Program-made: the position numbers and the translations under genes
Assembly (NCBI GenBank): GCA_002315275.1
Contig: DCGN01000161.1
Location: 16,710-30,714, forward strand
Source: Clostridiales bacterium UBA1777
GTDB lineage: Bacteria > Bacillota > Clostridia > Oscillospirales > Oscillospiraceae
DNA: 14,005 bases
Direction of reading: 5' to 3'
Notes under the pieces: model-generated
The model's database searches: none
Seen by the model: the letters and a program-made list of their open reading frames with translations, nothing else
What the model was told of the DNA's origin: nothing
Part shown: positions 1-6,492 of the stretch, piece after piece
Numbering within the stretch: position 1 is the stretch's first letter
How the letters are laid out: every line of letters starts with the position of its first letter

Positions 1-1086
1 GTTTACCGCGGCGAGGCCAAGGCCGAAAAGGCGTACTGGCACGTGCTACTCTACGCGGCGCTGTTCCACCAGTGCATTGCGGGCCCGATAGTGCGCTACA
101 ACTCGATAGCAGAGGAGCTTTTTGTCCGGCGCGGCGATCAAAACGAGCTGCCCGAGGGCATCCTCCGCTTCTCGGCGGGTCTTGCGAAGAAGGTCATCCT
201 TGCAAACGGCGCGGGCGCGCTGGCGGACAGATTCCTTCTCAGCGATGCCGTTCTGAGCGATGCAGCTTCCTTTGCCGCGAACGCCGCGGAGCTTTCCTCT
301 CAGTCGGTTCTGGGGCTGTGGATAGGCGTTCTGTGCTACACGCTGCAGATCTATTTTGACTTCTCCGCGTATTCCGACATGGCGATAGGCATGGGCAAGA
401 TGCTCGGCCTGCACTACATTGAAAACTTCAGCTACCCGTATATCTCCCGCTCCGTCACGGAGTTCTGGCGCCGCTGGCACATTTCGCTCAGCACCTTCTT
501 CAGGGATTACGTTTATATACCACTAGGCGGCAACCGCAGGGGCGGCGCGAGAACGGTGCTGAACCTGTTCATCGTCTGGGCGCTCACCGGCCTTTGGCAC
601 GGCGCAAGCTGGAACTTCGTTCTGTGGGGGCTGTACTTCTTCGTATTTCTGATGATCGAAAAGCCGATAATGCGCGCCAACAAGGCGGCCGGCAGGGAAA
701 ACGGTCTTGCCTCCGCGATACTCGGCAGGCTCTACGTTATCCCCGTTATCATGCTCGGGTGGGTGCTCTTCCGCTTCACCGATATGCGCTTTATCCCCAT
801 CGTGCTGAAGGGCCTTGTCGGTGCTAACGGCAACGCACTGACGAGCTTCGAGGCTTCGACGAATCTGAGGAGCAATATGTACTTCCTCATATTCTGCCTC
901 GTTGCCTGCACGCCCGTATTCAAGCTCCTTGCCGCGAAGCTCAAGGGTCTTGCCGATAAGGGCGGAGCGGAGCGCGCAATATGCGGCACGGTGATATATG
1001 TGATAGTCCCCATCGCGTTTCTGATCGTCAGCACCGCGCAGCTTGTCGGCGCGACGTTTAACCCCTTCCTGTATTTCCGCTTCTGA
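1..1086 (+). CDS. MBOAT family O-acyltransferase (AlgI/DltB-like), 5' partial
   Basis: Membrane-bound O-acyltransferase, probably passing acetyl groups across the membrane for O-acetylation of an exported polysaccharide. The reading frame is open from base 1, so the N-terminus lies outside the window; 361 residues are visible, and family members usually have about 470-520. Seen: an AlgI-type FHQCIAGPIVRY segment near residue 23 of the fragment, the block WHISLSTFFRDYVYIPLGGN at about 159-178, and LTGLWHGASWNFVLWG with the expected catalytic His at about 200. Several hydrophobic membrane segments follow to the C-terminus. The DHHW protein gene starts 10 bases downstream, the usual partner arrangement (AlgI with AlgJ/AlgX; PatA with PatB). 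The family is clear; the substrate polymer is not visible from the sequence. Confidence 0.93.
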   Translation, partial: VYRGEAKAEKAYWHVLLYAALFHQCIAGPIVRYNSIAEELFVRRGDQNELPEGILRFSAGLAKKVILANGAGALADRFLLSDAVLSDAASFAANAAELSSQSVLGLWIGVLCYTLQIYFDFSAYSDMAIGMGKMLGLHYIENFSYPYISRSVTEFWRRWHISLSTFFRDYVYIPLGGNRRGGARTVLNLFIVWALTGLWHGASWNFVLWGLYFFVFLMIEKPIMRANKAAGRENGLASAILGRLYVIPVIMLGWVLFRFTDMRFIPIVLKGLVGANGNALTSFEASTNLRSNMYFLIFCLVACTPVFKLLAAKLKGLADKGGAERAICGTVIYVIVPIAFLIVSTAQLVGATFNPFLYFRF

Positions 1087-1096
1087 GGAATAACAT

Positions 1097-2662
1097 ATGA
1101 ACGAAGATTTTGATCTTGAAGAAATAAAAAAGCTCATAGGCTACGGCGAGGAGCAGACACCGCAGGCTTCTCCGGGCGAGACTGCCCGCGGGGAGGCCGC
1201 GCCCTCCCGCAGAGCACGCCGCGAGGCGGAGAGCGCGCACGCTGCGCCGAGACCCGAGCGCGTAAGCTCCGGGAAAAGCGAGGATAAGCCGGAGAGACCC
1301 GACAGACCCGCAGGGCTCAGGCGAAGCACCGTTGCGTTTTCGCTCCCGTTCCTGCTCTGTCTGGCCGTGATATCGGTGATCTCGTGGTGCATCCCTCTCC
1401 GGCCGACGGTCTCTTATACCGAGAACAGAAACCTTGCCGTGCTGCCCGATTTTTCATTCGAAAAACTCCTCAGCGGAGAGCTTTTCAGCAGCGTGGATGA
1501 GTGGTTTTCCGACACGTTCCCGTACAGAGATTCGTGGATAGCCCTCGGAAACGACATCGAGAGCCTGTACGGCAAAGCGGGTATCGCGATCGTCGGCGAT
1601 ATAGTGCAGGCCGAGCCCGAGCCGACGGAGGCACCGAAGGCCACGCAAAAGCCAGCCTCTCCCGGCGAAACGGCCGTGCCCGAGCCGACAGAGGCAGAGC
1701 CCGAGCATGAGAACAGCGCCAAGGAGCTTGACGAGATAGATATCTCCAACGACCTCGCCGCCAGCAGCTCCACTATCGTTCTGGACGGCAGCGTGTATCC
1801 TATCGGAAAATTCTCCGAGAAATGCTCGGGAGAGTTTGCCGAGCTGATGAACAAGGCCGCCGAGCTTCTTGAGGGCAAGGCGAGAGTCTTCGTTATGCCT
1901 GCCATGCAGAGCACGTCCGTGATGCTGTCGAGAAGCGTCCGCGATTACTGCCAGTGCCCGCCCGACGAGGACACGCTCGATTATATGTACTCGCTTATGG
2001 ATGACGGTGTATACACCGTCAACACCTACGAGGCACTCGTCAAGCACAATGACGAATATCTCTACTTCCATTCCGACCATCACTGGACGGCGCGCGGCGC
2101 GTACTACGCCTACCTCGGCTGGGCAGAGGCCGCAGGTGCCGAGCCCGTGACGATCGACAAATACGTTGAGACGGATACCGGCGATTACACCGGCGGCTAC
2201 TACGGCTACTCCACCAAGCAGCACCCCGTCGAGATGGACAGAGTGTTCACCTACACTCCTCCCGGAGATGTAAAGCTCACGATAATCGATTCCGACACCT
2301 CCGACAGCCTTGATTACCGCGGCTTCAACCAGAAGCTTATCACGCCCATCGAGAATAACGGCACCAACGGCAAATACAGCGCCTTTCTCGCGGGTGATCA
2401 TGCGATGTGCACGCTCATCAATAACGACATCAAGGACGAGTCCGCCGTGCTGATAGTCAAGGATTCCTACGGCAACCCCCTCGGCTATTATTTCACGCAG
2501 AACTATAAATACGTCTACCTCATCGACTACCGTACTTACTTCAACAGAAGGCTTGTTGACTTCGTGGATTATTACGACGTGGACGATGTCATATTCACGA
2601 TGAATATCTATATGACGCAGGTGGATGACGGCGTGTCCTGCATAAGGAGCTTCGTCAGATGA
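1097..2662 (+). CDS. DHHW/AlgJ-like SGNH-fold protein, polysaccharide O-acetylation
   Basis: 521-residue single-pass membrane protein, probably the extracytoplasmic partner that moves acetyl groups from the MBOAT protein to a polymer. Seen: a charged, probably cytoplasmic N-terminus (1-76); one hydrophobic segment at about 79-100; the family segment DEWFSDTFPYRDSWI at 134-148; FHSDHHW with DHHW at 327-330, the Asp/His catalytic motif of AlgJ/AlgX relatives; and KDSYGN at 455-460, where Ser457 is the likely nucleophile. A Pro/Glu/Thr-rich low-complexity stretch (about 172-210) interrupts the extracellular part. The heptapeptide ASPGETA occurs twice, at 24-30 and 187-193. The ATG at 1097 is preceded by a GAGG that overlaps the upstream stop codon, which suggests translational coupling. 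Family certain; acetyl acceptor unknown. Confidence 0.9.
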   Translation: MNEDFDLEEIKKLIGYGEEQTPQASPGETARGEAAPSRRARREAESAHAAPRPERVSSGKSEDKPERPDRPAGLRRSTVAFSLPFLLCLAVISVISWCIPLRPTVSYTENRNLAVLPDFSFEKLLSGELFSSVDEWFSDTFPYRDSWIALGNDIESLYGKAGIAIVGDIVQAEPEPTEAPKATQKPASPGETAVPEPTEAEPEHENSAKELDEIDISNDLAASSSTIVLDGSVYPIGKFSEKCSGEFAELMNKAAELLEGKARVFVMPAMQSTSVMLSRSVRDYCQCPPDEDTLDYMYSLMDDGVYTVNTYEALVKHNDEYLYFHSDHHWTARGAYYAYLGWAEAAGAEPVTIDKYVETDTGDYTGGYYGYSTKQHPVEMDRVFTYTPPGDVKLTIIDSDTSDSLDYRGFNQKLITPIENNGTNGKYSAFLAGDHAMCTLINNDIKDESAVLIVKDSYGNPLGYYFTQNYKYVYLIDYRTYFNRRLVDFVDYYDVDDVIFTMNIYMTQVDDGVSCIRSFVR

Positions 2663-2675
2663 TATACGTTTAATA

Positions 2676-2704
2676 TTGACATCGCACAAAGCAACAGATA
2701 TAAT
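2676..2704 (+). promoter_or_regulatory. Consensus housekeeping sigma promoter of the first small gene
   Basis: TTGACA at 2676-2681 and TATAAT at 2699-2704 are separated by exactly 17 bases, matching the sigma-A/sigma-70 consensus at every hexamer position. The predicted start near 2711 gives a leader of about 37 bases before the small ORF at 2748. No clear terminator lies between the upstream gene's stop at 2662 and this promoter, so read-through from the acetylation operon is also possible. Confidence 0.85.
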
Positions 2705-2747
2705 ATATGCATCCTGATTGGGTAATAAAATGAAAGGAGAGATCCCC

Positions 2748-2831
2748 ATGCTTGAGAAGTATATCTTCTGGAAAATACTCGTTAACATTATCGGATATCT
2801 TACCTCTAAGGAAGGCTTCAAGGGCCTGTAA
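2748..2831 (+). CDS. Small hydrophobic peptide, 27 aa, unknown function (sORF1)
   Basis: I do not recognise this peptide. The ORF begins MLEKYIFWKILV and ends KEGFKGL: 27 residues with four Lys and two Glu, and a hydrophobic core rich in Ile, Leu and aromatics, consistent with a short amphipathic or membrane-associated helix. Support for a real gene: AAAGGAGA at 2733-2740 sits 7 bases before the ATG, a fully consensus promoter lies just upstream, and an intrinsic terminator lies 28 bases downstream. An in-frame ATG at 2730 would add six residues but would put the ribosome binding site inside the coding region, so 2748 is preferred. Size and composition resemble leaderless bacteriocins or phenol-soluble modulins. 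A membrane-acting type I toxin or a signalling peptide is also possible. No export or immunity gene is obvious next to it. Confidence 0.65.
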   Translation: MLEKYIFWKILVNIIGYLTSKEGFKGL

Positions 2832-2859
2832 TCGATCAGCTCATATATAATTTTCAGTC

Positions 2860-2895
2860 AAGACCGCGCCGAATATGCTCGACGCGGTCTTTCTT
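2860..2895 (+). terminator. Intrinsic terminator after sORF1
   Basis: Inverted arms AAGACCGCG (2860-2868) and CGCGGTCTT (2883-2891) pair perfectly, and an extra inner CGA/TCG pairing is possible. A T-rich tail (TTTCTT) follows. It lies 28 bases past the sORF1 stop codon and would end that transcript, together with any read-through from the acetylation genes. Confidence 0.8.
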
Positions 2896-2896
2896 A

Positions 2897-2928
2897 GTCA
2901 AAAGCGGGAAAAACACTTGGCTTTTGAC
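2897..2928. repeat. 9-bp inverted repeat, possible regulator site or hairpin
   Basis: GTCAAAAGC (2897-2905) and GCTTTTGAC (2920-2928) are perfect complements separated by 14 bases. No T-run follows, so it is not an obvious terminator. It lies just after the sORF1 terminator and at the edge of the AT-rich block leading to the sORF2 promoter. It could be a protein-binding dyad or a structural element; function is unknown. Confidence 0.4.
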
Positions 2929-2940
2929 GGATTTAAGCTC

Positions 2941-3073
2941 TAATTTAAAGAAAACATAAAAATAAGAAAACCTTAAGAAAGTTATAAAAATATCAAATTA
3001 CTATACAATATGCCTTTAAATATATAAAAAAAGTATTTTTCCTATTGACATTGCGCTTTTAAAATGGTATATT
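2941..3073 (+). promoter_or_regulatory. Strong promoter of sORF2 with AT-rich upstream block
   Basis: TTGACA at 3045-3050 and TATATT at 3068-3073 are 17 bases apart, a near-perfect housekeeping promoter. The preceding ~100 bases (2941-3044) contain repeated A- and T-runs and stand out from the GC-rich surroundings, as expected for an UP element or curved DNA that strengthens a promoter. The predicted start near 3080 gives a leader of about 39 bases before the ATG at 3119. I see no other gene in this stretch. Confidence 0.8.
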
Positions 3074-3118
3074 ACAGATACGATGTAAATCGGCAGATTA
3101 AAGAAAGGAGAAATAATA

Positions 3119-3205
3119 ATGACCATATTCGACATCATCGGCTGGGGCAAGCACAATGCTGCATTCAGATTCCTGTTCAAGCTTTTCGGCATCAAAGATG
3201 ACTGA
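3119..3205 (+). CDS. Small amphipathic peptide, 28 aa, unknown function (sORF2)
   Basis: I do not recognise this peptide. It begins MTIFDIIGWGKHNAAF and ends KLFGIKDD: 28 residues with five Phe, four Ile, one Trp, four Lys/Arg and three Asp, giving a weak net positive charge and a likely amphipathic helix. Support for a real gene: AAAGGAG at 3104-3110 lies 8 bases before the ATG, a near-consensus promoter with an AT-rich upstream block precedes it, and a strong terminator starts 12 bases after the stop. The arrangement closely copies sORF1 about 370 bases upstream. The short segments NIIGY (sORF1) and DIIGW (sORF2) are similar, but real homology is unproven. Candidate roles are leaderless bacteriocin, phenol-soluble-modulin-like peptide, type I toxin or signal peptide; none is demonstrated. 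Confidence 0.68.
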   Translation: MTIFDIIGWGKHNAAFRFLFKLFGIKDD

Positions 3206-3216
3206 GCACGACATCA

Positions 3217-3260
3217 AAAGAAGCTGCCATCCCGATTTTTTTCGGGATGGCAGCTTCTTT
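3217..3260. terminator. Bidirectional intrinsic terminator
   Basis: A perfect 19-bp stem (3217-3235 with 3242-3260) encloses a six-base T loop. T-rich DNA follows on the plus strand and the complementary A-run gives a T-run on the minus strand, so it can end both sORF2 and the convergent TIM-barrel gene. The right arm touches the stop codon of the minus-strand gene. Confidence 0.9.
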
Positions 3261-4039
3261 TATGCCTTTTTCAGATATTTCACGGATTTTTTCAGCGCCT
3301 CGACGGTCTTAGTCTCAAGGACGATGCGGCAGGAGTGCTTTTCGGCGAGAGAGAGAAAATGCGGGATGTCCATCTTTCCGTCGCCGAGGGCGAGGTGAAC
3401 GCGCTCGCCGAGCCCGTCGTGCATGTGCATATGGCGGAGTCTGTTCTCACGCGGGAGGATCACAGCGTCATCGCGCATGCCGATGGCATTGTTGTGGCCT
3501 ATGTCATAGGTCATGCCGAAGGCGGGGCTTTCGAGAAGCGTGTCAAGCCCGTGCACGAGGAAGGGAAAGTCATAGCCGTCCGTATTTTCTATGTTGATAC
3601 GGATATCGTCATCGCCGACGGCATCGGTCATCCTGTCGCGGAAGCCGCGGAGCTTTTCGAGATAGAGCGCCTCGTTCTCGCCGTAGATATATGCCTTCCT
3701 GTCCGGCAGCGTTACGACTATGCCGCGCAGAAGATGCATATTTACAGACGGGATATCGAGCAGCCTCGCAAGCTCTATCGTGTTGAGCATATCCTGCACA
3801 TAGACCTTGGCTATCCTGTCATTCACACTGCACGGATCAAAGCTCTCATCGGCATGTATCGTATAATATATGCCGTATTTCTCTTTTATGCGGATAAGCT
3901 CCTCAACGTCCAGCAGCTCGAGCTGATACTGCGGGAAGCTCAGATTGATCTCAACGAATTTGAGCCCGAGCTCATGCGCGAGCGCGGCGCACTTTTCGAG
4001 AGAATCAAGCTCGATAAGCGTGGGCATTCCGAAGTCCAT
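3260..4039 (-). CDS. Sugar phosphate isomerase/epimerase-like TIM-barrel protein
   Basis: 259-residue cytoplasmic protein of the xylose-isomerase-like TIM-barrel (AP endonuclease family 2) group, which covers sugar isomerases and epimerases and endonuclease IV. Seen: likely metal-site and active-site positions in family order, namely Glu30 (VEINLS), His62 (IHADES), His102 (NMHLL), Glu151 (NIENTDG), Asp179 and His182 (YDIGHN), His205/His207 (HMHMHDG), Asp220 (LGDGKMD) and Glu242 (VLETKT). This fits a divalent-metal isomerase better than a DNA repair enzyme. The start is the ATG at 4039 because AAAGGAGG lies 7 bases upstream; the frame stays open to 4099, but that extension crosses a palindrome and lacks a ribosome binding site. 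It is transcribed divergently from the marR gene. The substrate cannot be read from the sequence. Confidence 0.85.
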   Translation of the reverse strand: MDFGMPTLIELDSLEKCAALAHELGLKFVEINLSFPQYQLELLDVEELIRIKEKYGIYYTIHADESFDPCSVNDRIAKVYVQDMLNTIELARLLDIPSVNMHLLRGIVVTLPDRKAYIYGENEALYLEKLRGFRDRMTDAVGDDDIRINIENTDGYDFPFLVHGLDTLLESPAFGMTYDIGHNNAIGMRDDAVILPRENRLRHMHMHDGLGERVHLALGDGKMDIPHFLSLAEKHSCRIVLETKTVEALKKSVKYLKKA

Positions 4040-4071
4040 ATAGACGCCTCCTTTATAGGATCGTAACCACG

Positions 4072-4099
4072 TTGGCTTCCCCTTACGAAGGGGAGACAA
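4072..4099. repeat. REP-like palindrome in the leader of the TIM-barrel gene
   Basis: The core CCCCTT-ACG-AAGGGG (4079-4093) extends by one further pair and is flanked by outer TTG/CAA arms. It lies between the predicted minus-strand promoter and the ribosome binding site, so it would form a hairpin in the 5' leader. It resembles short GGCTCCCC...GGGGAG palindromes that I recall as dispersed repeats in related Clostridia genomes. That match is from memory, and no second copy is seen in this window. Confidence 0.5.
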
Positions 4100-4112
4100 T
4101 TTCTTTGACTCT

Positions 4113-4142
4113 ATGCTACAACACAGAGCCGTGCGTTGTCAA
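4113..4142 (-). promoter_or_regulatory. Promoter of the TIM-barrel gene
   Basis: Reading the minus strand, TTGACA (plus 4137-4142) and TAGCAT (plus 4113-4118) are 18 bases apart. The -35 is perfect and the -10 matches at four of six positions. It would give a leader of about 65 bases containing the 4072-4099 palindrome. Confidence 0.55.
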
Positions 4143-4145
4143 GTT

Positions 4146-4182
4146 CGACAAATCGATTAGCCGCAATTTGTTAATTTTGTCG
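4146..4182. promoter_or_regulatory. Dyad repeats between divergent promoters, possible MarR operator
   Basis: CGACAAA (4146-4152) and TTTGTCG (4176-4182) form an inverted repeat. A second pair, ACAAAT (4148-4153) and ATTTGT (4166-4171), is nested inside it. They lie between the minus-strand -35 and the marR -35. MarR proteins often bind AT-rich dyads next to their own promoter, so this is a plausible operator, but the arm spacing is larger than in a typical MarR site. Confidence 0.35.
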
Positions 4183-4192
4183 TATCCGACTC

Positions 4193-4221
4193 TTGACTAA
4201 TTGTCCCAATACGGTTAAAAT
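4193..4221 (+). promoter_or_regulatory. Promoter of the marR-ABC exporter operon
   Basis: TTGACT (4193-4198) and TAAAAT (4216-4221) are 17 bases apart. The predicted start near 4228 leaves about 50 bases of leader before the marR start at 4280. The TTG inside this -35 box is in frame with marR but is not a translation start. Confidence 0.7.
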
Positions 4222-4279
4222 AGGTCGCGTACTGCGTAATTGGACGCGGTCATTTATTTTGTATAAGGGAGGTGCGCGC

Positions 4280-4750
4280 TTGGACAGAGAATATCCTATA
4301 GGCCTGCAGTTTGCCATCGTCAACAGAGCCTTCAGGCGTAGGGTTGACGAGATGCTTGCCGAGAAGGATCTCACGGGTGTGCAGTTCGGCGTTCTCGGCC
4401 GGATCAACAAGCTTGAGAGTGAGGGCACTGAGGAGATCAACCAGCGCGACCTCGAAAATGCCACGCGTGTATCCCACTCTACGATGACGGAGATCATCAA
4501 GCGCCTCGAAAAGAAGGGCTTCGTGCGGTGCTTCCCGGGCCGGAAGGACGGGCGATGCAAGCGCATCGAGGCGACCGCTCTCGCCAGAGAGCTCGGCTGT
4601 GAGCTTGAAAGGCTTGATGAGGAGGTCTTTGCGACACTGTGTGACGGGATGCGCGACGGAGAGAAGGATGCTCTCCGCGCGGCGTTAAAAACGATGCTGT
4701 CGAACGCGGAAGACTTCGGCGGCGGGAAAGGATGCGAGAAAGAAAAATGA
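4280..4750 (+). CDS. MarR family transcriptional regulator
   Basis: 156-residue winged-helix DNA-binding protein that probably represses its own operon and is released by a ligand, possibly an exporter substrate. Seen: an N-terminal dimerisation helix; a helix-turn-helix at about 31-78 with recognition helix VSHSTMTEIIKRLEKKG (64-80); and a wing containing the conserved D-x-R motif in GRKDGRCKRIEAT (87-99). Five cysteines (84, 93, 107, 121, 152) leave redox sensing open, but nothing shows it. The TTG at 4280 is the likely start because GGGAGGT lies 6 bases before it; the in-frame TTG at 4193 is inside the promoter. The stop overlaps the ABC gene start as ATGA, typical of coupled translation in marR-exporter operons. 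Confidence 0.9.
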   Translation: MDREYPIGLQFAIVNRAFRRRVDEMLAEKDLTGVQFGVLGRINKLESEGTEEINQRDLENATRVSHSTMTEIIKRLEKKGFVRCFPGRKDGRCKRIEATALARELGCELERLDEEVFATLCDGMRDGEKDALRAALKTMLSNAEDFGGGKGCEKEK

Positions 4751-6492
4751 TAAAGACTCTTGCAAAGAGCGTGCGTGAGTTCAAGCGCCCCACGATCCTC
4801 ACGTGTGCGTTCATGGTGCTTGAGGTGCTGATGGAGGTGCTCATTCCGTTCAACACCGCAAAGCTCGTAAATATGATAAAGGCCGGCACGGACATGGGCG
4901 TTGTTGTCAAAACGGGCATTGTGCTCGTTGTGATGGCGTTTATCTCGCTCGCGTGCGGCGGCGCGGGCGGTTATACCTGCGCCAAGGCCTCCGCGGGCTA
5001 CGCCAAGAATCTCAGAAGAGACGTCTTCAAGCAGGTTCAGGCCTTTTCGTTTGAGAATATAGACAAGTTCTCCACGGCCTCCCTCGTCACGAGAATGACC
5101 ACCGATATCCAGAATGCTCAGTTCGCGTATATGATAGCCATCCGCATCGCGATAAGAGCGCCGCTTATGTTCCTGTTTGCGATAATCATGGCGTTCATCA
5201 TGGGCGGCTGGCTGGCGGGAACGTTCATAGTTGTCGTCCCGGTGCTTGCCTTCGGCATGGCAATGATCGCAAAGTACGCCATGCCCGCCTTCAGAGCGGT
5301 TTTCAAGAAATACGATAAGCTCAACGAATCCGTTGAGGAGAATGTCCGCGCCTCGCGCGTCGTCAAGGGCTTCGCCCGCGAGGACTATGAGAAGCAGAAG
5401 TTCGACACCGCGTCGGACAATATCTGCAAGGACTTCACCCACGCCGAGCGCATCGTTGCGCTTAACTCCCCTCTGATGCAGCTGTGCCTTTACTTCAATA
5501 TGGTGTTCATACTGCTCGTCGGCTCGCGCATCATCGTCACAACCGGCGGCGCACAGATCGATGTCGGCCAGATATCCGCCATGCTCACATACGGCTTTCA
5601 GATCCTCATGAGCCTCAACATGATTTCTATGATCTACGTTATCCTCACGATGACGGCCGAGTCCATGCGCCGTATCTGCGAGGTCATCGAGGAGGTTCCC
5701 GCGCTTGCTGATCCCGAAAACCCCGTCACCGAGGTCAGGGACGGCTCTGTCGATTTTGACGGTGTCTGCTTCAAATATGCCCGCAAGGCGGAGAAAAACG
5801 CGCTAAACAAGGTCGACCTGCATATTGCCTCCGGCATGACGGTCGGCGTTCTCGGCGGCACGGGCTCGAGCAAGAGCTCGCTGATCCAGCTCATCTCAAG
5901 ACTGTACGACGTCAGCGAGGGCTCGGTCAAGGTCGGCGGAGTGGATGTGCGCGATTACGACCTCGAAACGCTCAGAAGTCAGGTCGCGGTCGTGCTGCAG
6001 AAGAATCTGCTCTTCTCCGGCACTATCAAGGAAAACCTCCGCTGGGGCAACGAAAATGCCACGGACGAGGAGCTCGCCGAGGCATGCAGGCTCGCTCAGG
6101 CAGACGATTTCGTCCGCTCCTTCCCCGACGGGTATGACACACATATCGAGCAGGGCGGCACGAACGTGTCGGGCGGTCAGAAGCAGAGGCTGTGCATTGC
6201 CCGCGCGCTTCTCAAGAAGCCGAAGGTGCTCGTTCTCGATGACTCCACAAGCGCCGTCGACACTCGCACGGACGCTCTCATCCGCGAGGGTCTGCGCAAG
6301 TACATCCCCGAGACCACGAAGATAATCATCGCTCAGCGCGTTGCCTCCGTGCAGGATGCCGACATGATAGTCATCATGGAAAACGGCGAGATCGCCGCGA
6401 CCGGCACGCACGAGGAGCTCCTCGCCTCCAACGGGATCTACCGCGAGATCTTCGAACAGCAGACGAGAGGAGGCGACTTCGATGTCCAATAA
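4747..6492 (+). CDS. ABC exporter half-transporter A (degenerate ATP site subunit)
   Basis: 581-residue type I ABC exporter half: an N-terminal six-helix membrane domain (about 15-310) and a C-terminal ATPase domain. Seen: Walker A GGTGSSKS at 370-377, with Ser375 where glycine is usual; signature VSGGQ at 474-478, canonical; Walker B VLVLDD at 494-499, with Asp499 in place of the catalytic Glu; and Gln530 in place of the switch His (AQR rather than AHR). These changes are those of the degenerate-site partner in heterodimeric exporters such as TM287/288, LmrCD and BmrCD. Its canonical signature should complete the active site of the second half, encoded next. The start at 4747 overlaps the marR stop (ATGA); an ATG at 4732 would add five residues but has no spacing from its GAAAGG. 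Substrate unknown; drug or peptide export is likely. Confidence 0.92.
   Translation: MIKTLAKSVREFKRPTILTCAFMVLEVLMEVLIPFNTAKLVNMIKAGTDMGVVVKTGIVLVVMAFISLACGGAGGYTCAKASAGYAKNLRRDVFKQVQAFSFENIDKFSTASLVTRMTTDIQNAQFAYMIAIRIAIRAPLMFLFAIIMAFIMGGWLAGTFIVVVPVLAFGMAMIAKYAMPAFRAVFKKYDKLNESVEENVRASRVVKGFAREDYEKQKFDTASDNICKDFTHAERIVALNSPLMQLCLYFNMVFILLVGSRIIVTTGGAQIDVGQISAMLTYGFQILMSLNMISMIYVILTMTAESMRRICEVIEEVPALADPENPVTEVRDGSVDFDGVCFKYARKAEKNALNKVDLHIASGMTVGVLGGTGSSKSSLIQLISRLYDVSEGSVKVGGVDVRDYDLETLRSQVAVVLQKNLLFSGTIKENLRWGNENATDEELAEACRLAQADDFVRSFPDGYDTHIEQGGTNVSGGQKQRLCIARALLKKPKVLVLDDSTSAVDTRTDALIREGLRKYIPETTKIIIAQRVASVQDADMIVIMENGEIAATGTHEELLASNGIYREIFEQQTRGGDFDVQ

Noticed and set aside
1454..2821. 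Long open frame of 455 codons on the minus strand opposite the DHHW gene
   Set aside because: It is antisense to a gene with clear family motifs, its translation resembles no family I know, and GC-rich codon bias readily creates such mirror frames.
3335..4066. 243-codon plus-strand frame opposite the TIM-barrel gene
   Set aside because: The minus strand has the metal-site motifs, ribosome binding site, promoter and terminator; the plus frame has none of these.
4040..4099. Twenty extra N-terminal residues for the TIM-barrel protein
   Set aside because: The extension translates the REP-like palindrome and has no ribosome binding site, whereas AAAGGAGG sits correctly before the ATG at 4039.
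4193..4279. Upstream TTG start for the MarR protein
   Set aside because: That TTG is part of the -35 box of the promoter, and the TTG at 4280 has a good ribosome binding site.
4171..5442. 423-codon minus-strand frame opposite marR and the first ABC gene
   Set aside because: It overlaps two well-supported genes and has low-complexity Arg/His/Ser-rich sequence without recognisable motifs.
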